Below, piece after piece: positions 1-13,363 of a stretch of DNA of 64,000 nt. The translations under genes were made by a program, and so were the position numbers. Positions within the stretch are counted from its first letter, which is position 1. Each line of letters begins with the position of its first letter. Source of the DNA: Pachyseris speciosa (lineage: Eukaryota > Cnidaria > Anthozoa > Scleractinia > Pachyseridae); contig JAEMWC010000747.1 of NCBI GenBank assembly GCA_016490735.1, positions 62,001-126,000 on the forward strand, given 5' to 3'. The notes under the pieces are model-generated. The model saw nothing but the letters and a program-made list of their open reading frames with translations, did not search any database and had not been told where the DNA came from.

Positions 1-527
1 AGCATAACATGGTTTTGGGTGTATGGAGGGGACATGAGAAGTGGGGCGGGGAGGAGGAGGACGGTGGTTTCTCTTTTCAGTCATAACCAAATGTCTAACG
101 ATCAGACTCATTTTCCGGAAAAACGATAGTTTGCTCTTGGTAGGTCATTTTGGGCGTTGTATCTCATCAAAACAAGGACAGATACCCACATTTAGTTTGA
201 AACACAGTGGTTTTCCATTGAGTGTCGAAAGCAATTCGTGTTTGCATTGCTTTTGCATTACTCCATTCTATGATTGATTATCAAAACTAGCACCACTTTG
301 TCAACCAATAAGAACTAAAAACCATACCAATCGTGATTTGCTCGACCCATTTTTCCGCACGTGGCGTCTGCTAAATGTAATTGACTCTAATTCTCAGTGA
401 TTGGCTCATTGCCTTATTTTCTTCCATTGCGATAAACCGAAACAATTGCTTTAGTTTTGGTTTTACAACATTTGATTGAAACTCGCTCTGAAAAGCGACT
501 CGGATATAATAAGTAAGCAATACTTAC

Positions 528-630
528 TTTAGTGTTAGTAGCCTCAATACCACCAAGAAATAGCAACTGTGCAGCGGCTAACGCAATGCAGAGATTAAGA
601 TGGATACGATAACGCGTTGCCGATAGATTT
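528..630 (-). CDS. Adhesion GPCR exon: TM2
   Basis: A 103 bp exon read on the minus strand, with acceptor ...CCTTCAG before 630 and donor GTAAGT after 528. It enters in phase 2 and leaves in phase 0. The translation contains RYRIHLNLCIALAAAQLLF, the second transmembrane helix signature of adhesion (family B2) receptors, whose family pattern is IHxNLCIAL. It continues the frame of the TM1 exon at 19164-19255 across an 18.5 kb intron. The rest of the seven-helix domain would lie to the left of the window. The exon could be part of a pseudogene, but the frame and splice sites are intact. Confidence 0.85.
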
Positions 631-906
631 CTGAAGGAGACAACAACAGCAATACGTATCGTAATGTTCATTAGTTGAACTTAAAAGTGAAAGACTATAA
701 AGGAGGAACATGCATAACAACATATAAAGAGGAAAGCTAAAAATACAGGCACTTTGTTGGCTAGCCAGATCTAGCTTGACCTCAAAGAGAAGTTACTTAT
801 CGTAAGGAATAACTTAAGGTGGTTATAACTGGTTTCTAGCACTTTCCACAACTTGTACTTTGATAGATCATCACAACCAATCTTGATAAGTTGTTACCAT
901 TATAGC

Positions 907-946
907 GGAGCTCCGACGGCCCGAAGGGCCGTCAAGCGGAGCACCA
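907..946. repeat. GC-rich hairpin
   Basis: GCTCCGACGGCCC and its near complement GGGCCGTCaagCGGAGC face each other around a GAA loop. It resembles the folded terminus of a small DNA transposon. No partner terminus was found. Confidence 0.5.
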
Positions 947-951
947 TACCT

Positions 952-983
<32 letters not shown>

Positions 984-1017
984 AAAATGGCTAGCGGTAT
1001 TGCTCGTGGGCGCGTAC

Positions 1018-1050
1018 GCACGACGACGACGACGACGACGACGGCGACGG
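1018..1050. repeat. GAC trinucleotide microsatellite
   Basis: About ten copies of CGA/GAC with one interruption (GGC). Confidence 0.9.
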
Positions 1051-1054
1051 AGTC

Positions 1055-1085
<31 letters not shown>

Positions 1086-2639
1086 CATAATAATCCAACA
1101 TGGCGGCCATACTCCACCTGGCCCAGCTGACCAGCTACTTTACAGCGTACATCTTTGATACTGGACATCCATCTTATAGCCAATTGACACCTGTCAAAAC
1201 AAGGTATCCGCTGACCAGTGTAACGTGACCATATCGCGGGCTCAAGTTAAGACCTCATCGAGGTCAGCTGTTTTTTTGAAGTTGACCGCTGACCAGGTAC
1301 TTGCTTTCGATTGGATCGCAGGCTCAAGCCAAGTGTGGGACACCCAAACCAAATCGAGGCCGTTAAAATTTTTCGCGCGCTTTCTGCTGCTGGTAATTTC
1401 ACATTCAGTTGGTTTCTTTATTTTGAGCAAAACAACTTCATCTTCTTCGATCGAAGTTTGTCTTTCGCGTAAAAAGCATAAAGATCAAGAACTTGTCAAA
1501 AGATACTCCGGAAGGTGAATTTTCAAGTGATGAAAGGAAGGACGGAAGATTTTTCTCAGGAAAAGCTTCAAAGATTGTGCGGTTGAAAACAGTATAATTC
1601 AACGCTTCAAGGGCTTTCACTTCACCGCGGCATCTTGCATCTCACCAAGAAAAGTCACTTAACAGTTCACCGGTATTAATGGGAGGAATGAGTAGCTCAA
1701 ACTCTGTGGAAGAAGCTCTTTCTTTGGACAAACCGTTTGCTATTTTTGCGGATGCTTGTTTTTACTTTACTGAAGCTTACGCATTTTCAAGTGGTAGAAA
1801 CCTCTACAACACAGGACAGTGAGGTAAATTAAATAAATAGAAGCTTAACATTTGGTTTGATCGTTGTTACTTTTGGTCAGGAATGAAACTTGTATTTTTC
1901 TCTCGAATGGATATAAATAACAATCATCTGTACTCGTTTTGGACGCAAACGAATTAGTTGAATTGTTTGTTTGTTTTGTTACGTTGTTTTCTTTGCAAGC
2001 GAACGAGTGTTTTTACTCGGCTTGGCTGACTGTTTTTCGACCTTGGTTCCTCACAGTAGTGTTAAGAAACTTTTGCCCTTATCTTATCAACACGTAATCG
2101 CAATGAGTCCTCGTAAAATTAAGCATTAAAGGGGGAGACTCGAGCTCGAGTAAAAATAAAAAATCCGATCAAATGAATGTGCATGTGCACTTCTCAAAAT
2201 CTGACATTAAGTTGTCAAAATGCTGCCAAAACAGTCAAAACCCAGCGCGCTTCACTTCGTCAAGTCTTTAAGAGATCTTCGTCGAAAGCAGCCTGTAAAC
2301 AACAATTAAGTTTCGCCGTCTTTAAACATGTCGTTTGTTTGAACCGGTAAGAATCAGCGTTTGGATGTTAAAAACAGCGAAATGGGTTGACTGGCTGGCT
2401 GGTTTTGATAAATTTTAAAGTGGACGGGTCTGCGAGAGAAATGCTCGTTTGGTTTGGCAGGCGCTTTCTTCGTTATCTGGATGATGTTTTGCCACTGAGA
2501 ATCATTAATTGAAGAAGGTTCTTCGGAAGACATGGAAGTAACAGTAAAACCATCAAAGCACTTAAGTGTTTTGTGTAAGCCAAGGAAAGATTTTGTGGGA
2601 AATGGCTCTATTATTCAGCTCTGTCGCATTCCGAGTGAT

Positions 2640-3080
2640 TGCTGTCTCAGTGATTCCTGTTGACTGCTCTAAACGATCAGGTACCGACCTCTTTTTTGTC
2701 TTTTCTACGGACATTTATGTCAAATCTGCTGAGGAAATTTTTTAGCTTAATACAAGATAGTTTTGTTACCTGTCCAATTTCTGCACCTTCTCCAAGAATC
2801 TTCGAAGAAATATTATTCATATTGTGCTTTGTTTTCTTGTAATAAGTCTTATGTTTGTTGTTATATTGTTTCTGAACCGCGGTCAATTCCTGTTGACTGC
2901 TGTAAACGAAGAGTTTGTACCCTTTATTTTTTTTTCTAGGGGCATTTATGTCAAAATAAATACCGATTTTCCTAGCTTTATCATTACAAGCTATTTTAAT
3001 TACTAGCTAGTCTTGTTTAATTTCTCCACCTTCTCCTTCTTCGAGCAAACACTCGCCGGCATCGTACTTTGTTCGCTTGC
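2640..3080 (+). repeat. Two tandem copies of a ~200 bp repeat
   Basis: The block ttgactgct(c/g)taaacga...gacctctttttt...catttatgtcaaa...caccttctcc occurs at about 2640-2840 and again at about 2880-3080. A third, diverged copy in the same orientation lies at about 20283-20470. They are non-coding and of unknown family. Confidence 0.6.
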
Positions 3081-6000
3081 AGTGTTTTTGTTTTGTTTTG
3101 TTTGTTTTTTTTTTTTATCCGCTTTGAATCCCTTTACGCTTTCATCTCAAAGTCGTTAGACTCAAGAATGTCCGTCTTTTTTTTTTTCTTTTTTGCAAAC
3201 GTTTACTATCGAAAACTGTTCGTTTTCCCTGCTGCTGCTCGATTGTTTTGGACACAAATTAAACTGGCCCAAATAAACTCTAGCGAAGTTGCTCGGTGAG
3301 AGTGTGCAGCTCCGATTCTAGGCTTGGCATGGCTAAATATATATATGGCCTTCAGCTTTTCTTTTTTAATCGCTACATAACAGACTGGAATGGTGTTCCA
3401 TCGAACATCATGCATGCACCTTCTTTAAGAACGGTGCCTCCTAATACGAAGATATTTTTTCGCGGATTATCACTATGCTAAAATGTAGATGTTGGTAAGG
3501 GCTAACAAAAATTGAAAAGAAAATTAGGGGTAACCGTGCATTTTTCAGAGATAATTAAGTCCAAGGCTGCAAAAAATAGAGACTTAGTATTTTTTTCGGA
3601 AAAAAGAAAAGAAGAAATATTTCTCTGAACATTTCCTTAGAAATCCTGTTTACATATACCAAGGTAACAACAAACCACAAGCTTTGAAACACATAACAAC
3701 TGGTGGTATAAAAACGACTTTTTATGTGGTATTTATTACAAAATCATTGCATTGGAGGCATTTTTGGCCCTGACTTTTAGTTGAGCAAAAACACAGGCTA
3801 AATATATTTTGCGAACTACGAAAAAATTACCATGTGTTGAGTAGGCTTACCACTTTCGTTTTGTGACGTAAAAAGTGGGGGTCACCGTGCGTTTTTTAGA
3901 GCTAAACTGGTTATTTTCTACTTTTAAGGCGCTGTTTTGGGGGCTTGAGACAGTTTTTGCTCTACCCCCTCCCTTGTAAGTGAAATATTTGCATGTCTTT
4001 TCCTTGGGCATGCTGGGATATCAGGTATGGCGACACATGCTGGAACAAAAAGTTATTCTTGATTCTTCGGGAATTAGAGGACATTTTTTCAACGAAGATG
4101 GCTTTGAATACTAAGAGCAAATTCGAAGACGTTTTGAGATGTGCATTTTGCGTACATTTCAAAGTTTTTTCCAGTATAACTTGCCCTTTTAGGCTCTGGC
4201 GAAGTGGAAGACAAACACGTACGTAAGATCACGTTTTGTAGTTTTGTCAATTACTTTCGCAGTTGTTTCTTGCGGTTGTATTATGTTTCTGGAAGGAGTT
4301 TTGAAATGCATAAAAATTACGCAGTTTGAGAGCCAGTATTCGTGATTTTCGCAGTCCGTTATCCAGGCCAATTAAGTTCAAGCTTTTCATCAGTTACGAA
4401 GGTAAGACATCGTGTTATGTTATATCTTACGTTCGATGAAAACATCCTTTCTTTTTATTATTGTTGAAACAGCAATAAAATAAAAGAATAAAACCGAAAC
4501 GGATTTGTTGTGTATTAAACCGATATGTGCAGCACATGACTTTTTCAAACGATCCCCTTGAATCAGTTTATACAGCGATATGTTTTGATTAATCTTAAGT
4601 CTTATATTATTTCCCACTTCACTTCAATTGCTTTTCCCGGCGTGATTCAGCGTAATTTCATAAAACACACCACAATAACGCTTTCGTTTACGGGTTTTTG
4701 GTGTAGACAGCCGGTTGCCAATCCTGTAAAACTATCCGCTAAATCAAGAGCTTACAAAAAATACGATAACCATCAAAACAAACAATCTTCTGAGGAAATC
4801 GCGCGAGTAATCGCGCAAGATAAAATGGTTGCGTGGTGCGCAGAACAAATGCGCACTAGCAATAGGAGGCACCGTCCTTAAGCAGTTTCAAGTCCTATCT
4901 ATTACATTATTAGTGTCAATTTTAAATCAGATGTAGCTTGTGAGTGACAAGTATGTAATTTAATTAGGTTTGCTTTGGATTACTTCATGATTTTTAATCT
5001 CAATCTCAAATCAGGGGTGACTTGTAAGAGACAAGTATTTGATTTAATTTGATTAGGTTAGCTTTGGGCTACGTTTAAATTTCACCTCTTAGTTTTTAGA
5101 ATGTGTAATATTAGATAATATTCTTTGTATGGGAATTTAGTTTCTCCAGATTATTCTCCAGTCATGCACTTTTTTGTTTTGTATCAACTTAGTTGTATTC
5201 ACATGACAAAGTATTATTAAACTTAAAACTTAAAATTAAACTTAAAGTAAGCTCTTTCTCATCAATGTACACATCCTTTGGACTTCCTCCTCCTGCATAC
5301 AGTCTTTCAATTAATTTTATTAGTAGCTGGTCACACCAATCTTGTGGGATGTTTGGATGACATTTGGCATTAGTGTTTAATGGAATCTCTGATGTTTGAT
5401 GAAGTATGTTAAGATCAAGTTAAGATGGCTAACGGATTTCCAGCACTTTTGCTTTGATGAATCACCTTGATAGTGGTATCAACCAAATGCCCAATATATT
5501 ATTATCAAGTTGTTTGGTCTTGCACTTAACTGGCCAGAAGAGCAGCTGGATTTCTTTTTGAAAACACTGTAGGTGCATTGAGTGATGAGCTTAATGTTAG
5601 CAAGCAGTTTTTTTTTGTGATAGTAAGGTCAAGAAGTAATTGATCAAAATAAATATCTTGGTCTTAATTCATGGCATCTAAATATTTTTATTGATTTCCA
5701 TGTATCTTTCTTTCATAATTTTTGTGAGGCATACATATATCCAGAGGATACACAATTTCCGATTTCTGACTGTCTCATGGGAGGCTGTGGATAATTGAAA
5801 TTGCATTCATTATGAAGTGATGATCTGAATCACTATATATCTGATGTGATACTGATTCCAAGGAGCAATCACCAGGCTTCTCCACCAATTTCTAGTGGCT
5901 CTAAACCATGCCTAAGTAGCTAAGTATGTAACTAAGTTGCCTACAGTTGAACGGGGAAACAGACCTGTCCTTAGGTATTGCTCTAAGATGTTAAGAAATG

Positions 6001-6948
6001 TTTTGTTTTAAAAATTTATAGATGAAAACTAGCTTTGCAGGTTCTTTTTTACACAAGGTATTAAAGATTATTTTAAAAAAGACCTACCTCAATATTTTTA
6101 TTTTGCATTTTTAACATCTCCAAACTCAGTTTGGAAAGGAATTTTTATTACCTTACTCAATAGAACGCTTGTTTTTAGGAGGGGTGGGGGTCCAAATTCG
6201 TAAAAGGGGATTCATATCTGCCAGCAGTTTTGGACTAGGGGGTCCAAATCTGATCCACAAGCAGATCTGGACTGGAGGGTGCAAATCCACGTGGGGTCCA
6301 AATCCACTGTGCCACTGGCTCAGATCACCTTTCCATACTATTTTCTACAGCATTGGGTCTGTAGCTTGAGTGAGGTCAGATGGGTGATATGACAAGCAGA
6401 CTATATGTAAATGCCAGTAGAAAAAGAATGCTTTTGGAGCTCCGCTTTTAGGCTTGGCTAAATATATATATTAGTGGTATCAAACAAATGCCCAATCATT
6501 GGTGAACAAGTTATGACAAATTTTCTTTCGAATAGGTTACCATTGTAACACTTAGAAACACCTCTTATTTTAGCTTTAAGTAAAAATAACTCAAAAACCA
6601 GCTCGGTAGCCCCATAAGCGGGTCATTATTCCCTGGCAACATTTTGTAAAGCTTAAAAAATTTGTAGGAGCGGGTTCAGAGCCACTTCAAATTAATTTAA
6701 AGGCGGCTCTGAATCCGCTCCTATATATATTTTAAGTTTGCAAAAAAAGGTGTATTAAGCAATAAACAATGGGGCTCACGGAGCTCGTTTTTGAGTTGTT
6801 GTCGTTTAAAGCTAAAATTAGGGGTTAGGGTTAAACATATTAAATTGTTGCTATGGTAACTATTATGTTGAAAAATTGTGATAACCAATGGTTGGGCCGT
6901 CATTTCTTTGATACAGCTATTAAGGTAATAACGTACACATGTTTTTAT

Positions 6949-7125
6949 CGGAGGCAGGATGGCCGAGTGGTTTGGGGCGCTGGATTTCAATGCGGTCACC
7001 CCGGGTTCAAATCCCGCTCTAGCCATTAGATGGTGTTGTTCTGGGTAGTCCCTGGTTCAACTCCTCGGTCATCCTTGTAAATAGCCAACTGGTTTGCCTC
7101 CGGCTAGTTGGGATTCTTATCATGT
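6949..7125 (+). mobile_element. tRNA-derived SINE
   Basis: The head is tRNA-like, with an A box (TGGCCGAGTGG) and a B box (GGGTTCAAATCCC) about 45 bases apart. The acceptor stem is imperfect and there is no long variable arm, so it is a tRNA-Leu-like pseudogene rather than a working tRNA. The following body (CAACTGGTTTGCCTCCGGCT) looks like a SINE body I associate with cnidarian genomes; that family assignment is from memory. Confidence 0.7.
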
Positions 7126-7132
7126 TTATCAC

Positions 7133-7500
7133 TGGAAAATCTGGACCATTTACAGAGTTAATGAAATGTCTGTGAATCTTAAATTTACAGACTTTTTATG
7201 AGAGTTCAAATCTGGCCTACTTTTACATACGGCATACAAAATATCTGTAAAATCATTTTTATAGATATTTTATACACTTTTTGTGGTATTCCTTTTTAGA
7301 ATGTTTATGAAATGATTATGAAATTTAACTACTGAAATAAGAAGGAAAACTGAAAAATTTACAGACTTAACAAAATCTCTGAAGAATGTTTGTAAATTTG
7401 ACATTTACAAAGATTCTCTATGATTATTTTATCCACTAAAATCTCTGTAAATCGGTACAAGTATAGCATTTTAAAATCTCTGTAAATTGACACAAGCAGG
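7133..7500 (-). repeat. AT-rich repeat with TCTCTGTAAAT motifs
   Basis: The phrase (A)TCTCTGTAAAT or its complement ATTTACAGAGA recurs every 40-70 bases. Its outer edge (ACTGGAAAATCTGGACC) matches, in inverse orientation, the edge of a similar block at 18245-18860. The two are copies of one family in opposite orientation. Confidence 0.55.
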
Positions 7501-10500
7501 ACATAACTCCCATGATGCGGAGTTAAGTTAACTGAGTTACTACTGTTGGAGTTATTATAATTCCAAAAGGGTAGTGTGCGGCTTTCGTCTTGGATTTCAA
7601 CAGGATTTGTTTTTAAATGGCAAGCAGTGCGCGCGGCAAAGATGGACGGCCTCAAAATTATTTCCTCGCCAAGTTTGTGCTTCCCGAGCGGCTGGGCTGA
7701 TTTCCCTTTCGGGCGCCATAAGCATTGGCCGTTTGGCCGAGAGGCAAAGTGTTTAAAAATAAAAGGTGGTTAAGTGCCAAAGAGTCGTTTGAAAGACAAA
7801 CCATACTTTTTGGGCTTAGCCTTTCACTGGAGGTATGTAGATGATTTGAAATTGCGTACTATTGTTGTTTGTTATCTTCTGACCGAGAGGGAGCTCGAGG
7901 GAGTTGGGTTAGACGTGGGCATGCGCAAACGAGCTCATTCCCGGTAGGCAATTCGTAGTTTTGGCGCCCGTTTCAACTCAAACTTCGACTCGTGGAAGAC
8001 AGTTTGGGAGGAATTTCTCCCACTTCGAATGGCTTTTTACCTCAAGATCTTAGAATAATGGAATTTAATAGTTTTACAACGTATATGCGACCGGTTGGCA
8101 AGCTTCTTCCACGATAATCGAGTGCTGTTGGTTCAAGTTTTTGGTCTCCATGTTCAGTGATGGTTGCCCTGGTCTGCTGTAGATTTCAAAGGTAAGCATA
8201 TTGGCCATTTTAGACTGTAATATTTCCAATATATAGCACTGGCTGGGTGTATGTATTTCAAATAGCTTGCTATACGAAGAAAATAAAAGTGGCTAGTGGT
8301 ATTTTCCACGGTATATATGTACCACTCCAAAGCATTGCATAACTACAGTAGTACGTGCAGCTGTATAAAATTATGCTATCCCGTGTTTGTTCTTAATATA
8401 AGCAAGGGTTAAGCTTACTGCATGTGCAGGTAAGGAATCGTAGCTAAGATTGCGGCAAACTAGGTGCTCAACTGGCTTACACTTGATTAGATGCATTGAT
8501 TTACCTGTAGTTGGTGGCAAAGTGAGCTTTTGGTGCGATCATAAATTAATGTACTTGTACTTAAACTCAATTATAAATTTTGCTTTCCAAGTGTCTCTGA
8601 ATTAGATGACAAGACTCCACAAAGTCCCATCCACTAATTACGTATACACTTACAAAATAATGTAAGACCCAAACTCTGTTTCGGGAGCAGGATTAGCACA
8701 ACAGTAATACAATGATTGTATTTAATTATGTATGGAACTGTGTGGACATCTTTTGAAATTAGCTTTCCAATTTAAAGGCCTATTTTTCTCCCTTGATCCA
8801 TTGTTGGCATCTGTTTTTGTTTTGAAATTGCGCTGTTGTTAAAGGAAGGAAACATTTAGCTCTACACTAAAGCATACAGCTGTAAGAGCAAAACAAAGTA
8901 ACACAGCAGTGTAGACCTCATCACAGAGATCTCATCAAGAAAGAAATTATCACTCAGTTTAGACAATTGTAGAATGCCCAATGGGGCATGAAAATTGTAA
9001 TTCCTTAAAGAGACACCATGACAAGTCAGATTGAATTGACACTGAAGAGTGGAGCCAAGCCACATAGTCCATTAAGCAAACTGACCTTGAACTAAAAACA
9101 TCAAACATGAGGAAAACAGTTATCCAGACATATACACAATTTACTCATCATCAAATCAGTTTCCAAATTGCAGTAAGTTGGCCCTCAGTGAATTGGTAGA
9201 AACTTCAAGGTAAAAAGCACCCAACATGAAACCTCATTTTCTTGCATGTCGTGTAAGTACTTTAAATTTTATAAAAAACAATACTGTATGAATTGGCCAT
9301 TACCATGTTGCCACACTTGACTCTTCTGACTTAAAATGGGCCAAAATTTACAAATAGATATACAAAACTTTCCCAAAGATGAAGAAGAATAAACAGAAAA
9401 CATATTTGCGGCCATTAATTGTGGGATAAAACAAGGGCTTCAAAGGTCTAAGGAATTTCATGTCACACGAAATTCATGAATTATTGGTCATGGCGTGTAC
9501 AGCCCTGTAATGCATCAAGGCTGAAGATGGGTCTTTTAGTTTGAGTGTTCACATCTTCATTGAAGTGCCTACTGTTGTGGTAATGCAACTATTACAATGT
9601 AATTGTGTTAACCCTAACTCAACAAAAAAAAATCGTGTGGTACAAAATTAATTCTGGCCACAGCTGCCGTCCAATAAAGTCTGCTTGATTTCATATCAGT
9701 GACCTGACTTTTTTTACAATGAGAAAAGAAATAGAGACAAAGCTAATTTATAGTTGTAAATTTTTTTGATCCCAATCACAGTATACAGTAATATGTCAAT
9801 TAAATTACACTGTAGTATCATGCACAAATGACCTTCAAAGGCTGTTTTTTTCCATAGTACAGTGCTTGTGTCCAGGCAAGTATTTGGGGTGTTAAAACAT
9901 AAATCTCTATCCTGCTTGATTGTATTTGAAATGCTTGGAGCCTTACTTTTGTTTTGCAATAGTTGTGCTAAACAGCTACTGAGTATTGTATGGCATTTGT
10001 CTCCTTTTACAGACTGTAGTGATAGCTCACCCAAGTATTACAACTGTCAGTGAGACCATCACTGTATGAGAGCAGATCAAAGGCAAGTCGAACTATCTAA
10101 AATTTTTAAAGTTATTTTTTTGCATCATAAGGTGGTATGTTCACTTCTTTTTGCCTTTTTTTAACTTTTACAATAATTAGTCATTCAACAAGCTTCAGTT
10201 TATGGCTTGTAATGAGAATGTGCAATGAAGACCATACTGTAATTACAGTGTATTCTCCTGGATTTCTGAAATTTCATTACTGCTGGGGTGTTTTTCATAC
10301 CTACAGACTGTATGATTGTCTAGTTGTTGTGTGTAATAAAGAATAACATTCAAGATGGCTTCATGTTCATGGAGCAAGCGTAAAACTCCTAAGCCCAACC
10401 ATATATGCATGTGCCATTGCAGCATTAACACCAATCCTTTAAAAAAATCTCCCTTAATGTTTGCGTCATCCCTGTAAACTGAAATGATGCTTGGTCATGA

Positions 10501-12910
10501 GAAGGTTAAGACACAGTGTTGACATGCGTGAGCATACAAAATAATTGTAAGACTGTCTTCTGGCCTGCCATCATGGCTTGTAACACTTAAAAACTAGATC
10601 ATGTTTTCCAGAGACCTACACTAAAACCATCTACACTGTACATGTACATGTAACAGTATTGTTTGGGAGATCATGACAGTAATCATCCTCTGGCACTCAA
10701 GATTTGAATCTTTCAGCCTGGCCAATGTAGCATTTTGTATTGTGTTAACATGCACATATTTTTCAATATTTAAGCTCATATTTTCATTCTGGTTTCTGAA
10801 CTGTACAGTACAGTGTATACTTGGCCTTGACATCTGGTTTTTTTAATCTTCAGGCTGAATACATGTTGTTACGTGTGCAGTACAGTATATGGCAGACTAC
10901 TTTACAGTGTATGCTCAAGTTGCAAAGAAAAGTAAAACCTTCTAAGGTAAAAACTTTCTGTAACATACACTGTAGCATGATGAAGGAATGTGACCATTAT
11001 TGAACCTTTTGTCGTGTTCGGAATTTTTGTTCCACCTCATGCAACCTTGATCCAGTGTAACAAAAAAGATCACATCAGCATGATGGGCTTGTGATTTCTT
11101 TTAAGTCCTGGTCAAACTATTGAACAAAGTTGGATTTAACATTCTAAAACTCATTAATAATTCATAATTTTGATAGCCAATAAAAAATGGCTAAATTCGT
11201 CCCGTGCATGAGTTTTGATACCCAATGAAAACACAGATGAAAACCACACATGCTTTGGATCACATATCAAAACCACGCGTGGTTTTCATCTGCCTTCTCA
11301 CTGGACATCAAGATTTATGAATCAGAACAAAACAAATTCAACACAAAAACAATACTTCAGTTTAATTAATCATCATAATTAATCAGCTACGCTGCTAGTT
11401 CATTTTTTTTTTTTCGTTGAGAAAAATTTTTACATCACAATTTGTGAACGAAGAAGCATTCAAAAATGAAAACCCTTCTTTCTTCATAACTGTTACACTT
11501 TCATTCTTCTTCCCCAGTTTTTGGAGAATGAAAACGACTTTTGGTATTCGCTGCAAAAGACTCTGCCATCTTCACTACCATATGACTTACAATGAACAAC
11601 GACAAAATTCCCACATTTTGATTATTTTTAAAATGCATAATCTCATGGGCAATAAAAGCATTGAAACAATACCCCCTAATTACTAAAGAAGTGGGAATCG
11701 TTTTAGAATTAAGCCATATCAAAAACTTGTGCGTCGTGTTTGACCGGGGTCTCCAGACACCTTGAAACAATAAAAGCACTTGGCCTACGGCCTCATGCTT
11801 TCATCTGTTTATCGGTGTCTGGAAACCCCGGTCAAACACTCGCACTCGTTTTTGATTTATTACTTGCAAGATTTTTTGACCATTTGGCCGCCCATGTTGG
11901 ATGATGTTTGTCAAACAATTTTTGCTACATGTAGATCAAGTGTTGGATAGAATTTGTTTTTGATCAAACATTACGCCCAACAATAATTTATTCTGCTCAA
12001 TGAAAAAAATGTTGCAGTGTTTTGCCGCTCTTCCAACAAAGCTTTATCCTGATGCAAGTCACATTCACCCTGCTAGCCAATCAATAGTTGCTATTTTCGT
12101 GCTCTCTTTGCAGATGTCCGGTTCAATAGCGTTTAAAATTTCTGAGAACTGATCTGGGCTTGTTGATTCTAATCATCTCCCTAAGCACGGGTGTATCTTG
12201 CAATGATAACTGTAAAACGGTATGGAACATACCCTTTTCAGCTTGTTCTCTTAACCATTCCATGATTTTTTCTCACTTCACACCGAACACTGAACAGCTC
12301 TGGTACCATAAACATTAAAGCTAAGCGCTTTTGGTTTCCACTTTAGTGCTACAGTGTATGTTTTAAATTACATTTTAGCATCAAGTTGTACCAGTAGCTT
12401 GTTTTGCCACAGACTATAGTTTGGATACATGTAGTTTGGCCAGGGCTTTACACTACACTGTATGTCTTAAATTACTGTACTCCCACTATAAAAGAATGAA
12501 TAATGCTGTAAAATACATGTATATTTGTGTATTTGTCCATACCCTGTGATCGCCAGTTAGGTGAACTATCTAATATTTACCGATTTCAAATTGGAAAGTT
12601 TGTTACTTTTCAAGAAAGGCTTCCCTCCTGATGCATTCAGAGAACTGTGTTTGCTGATAAGTCATATTCATCGTTACAATACTACACTGTAGACATTGCA
12701 ACTGTACTGTGTAGAGCTAATATCAGACAGTTTGCAATAAGTTTCCAGACCTAAACTGTTTAATTCCTTTCATTCAGAAATTCAGAATGCTGACAGTATT
12801 TCTCTGTTGAAATCTGAATTAAGAACATTACTGCTCTATTGACTACTCCTATTTTGAAAGTGTTGTTTTATGTTTTGCTGCTGGTGTGTGTTTGTTTGTG
12901 TGCTTGCTTT
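7500..12910. other. Part of the TM1-TM2 intron; no gene seen
   Basis: I found no exon-like frames or known elements. From about 9.8 kb the sequence is rich in the palindromes TACAGTGTA/TACACTGTA and TACATGTA. Confidence 0.5.
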
Positions 12911-13085
12911 GTAACATGATAGTAATGCATGAAACCCCAAACAGAAACTCGAAAAAAATCCGAGTTCCAGATGGGATTGGAACCCACAACCCTCCATGAT
13001 CTAGACAGATGCTCTAACCACTGAGCTACAGGTGAGCAAGGGTGAAATGTGGGCTTTGACTGGAACTGCATCACGCGGTCACGCA
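12911..13085 (-). mobile_element. tRNA-derived SINE, left arm of an inverted pair
   Basis: Read on the minus strand it holds TAGCTCAGTGGTTAGAGC (A-box region) and GTGGGTTCCAATCCC (B-box region), followed by CTGGAACTCGGATTTTTTTC and a tail ending GGGGTTTCATGCATTAC. It pairs with 13176-13363 to form a long hairpin. Confidence 0.65.
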
Positions 13086-13175
13086 GCCATCTTTGATATG
13101 CCTCAATATGCATCTTTGATACGCCTCAATGTGACTGCGCGATGCAGTTATCTGTGTGCCAGTCATTATTTCGCT

Positions 13176-13363
13176 GTGTGACCGCGTGATGCGGTTCCAG
13201 TCAAAGCCCACATTTCATCCTTGTACACCATAGAGTGTCCAGTAGCTCAGTGGTTATCCATCTAGATCGTGGAGGGTCATGGGTTCGAATCCCAACTGGA
13301 ACTCAGATTTTGTTTTCGAGTTTCTGTTTGGGGTTTCATGCATTACTACATGTATCATGTTGT
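13176..13363 (+). mobile_element. tRNA-derived SINE, right arm of an inverted pair
   Basis: It carries TAGCTCAGTGGTTATCC and GGGTTCGAATCCC, then the same tail as the left arm (TTTCTGTTTGGGGTTTCATG). The arms are about 175-190 bases and separated by roughly 90 bases. Confidence 0.65.

Larger units (their letters stand above)
671..6948. other. Part of the TM1-TM2 intron; no gene seen
   Basis: This lies inside the long receptor intron. It contains a GC-rich hairpin (907-946), a GAC microsatellite (1018-1050), two copies of a ~200 bp repeat (2640-3080), and two short repeats sharing the run AGCTCCG...TAGGCTTGGC (about 3306 and 6436). An open frame of 107 codons at 4558-4881 has no recognisable domain, and I do not call it a gene. 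Confidence 0.6.

Noticed and set aside
4558..4881. 107-codon open frame as a host gene
   Set aside because: No domain, no splice context and no neighbouring exon; length is within chance for this region.
6950..7026. Functional tRNA-Leu gene
   Set aside because: The acceptor stem has a mismatch, the anticodon stem does not pair and the long variable arm is absent; the following SINE body shows it is a retroposon head.
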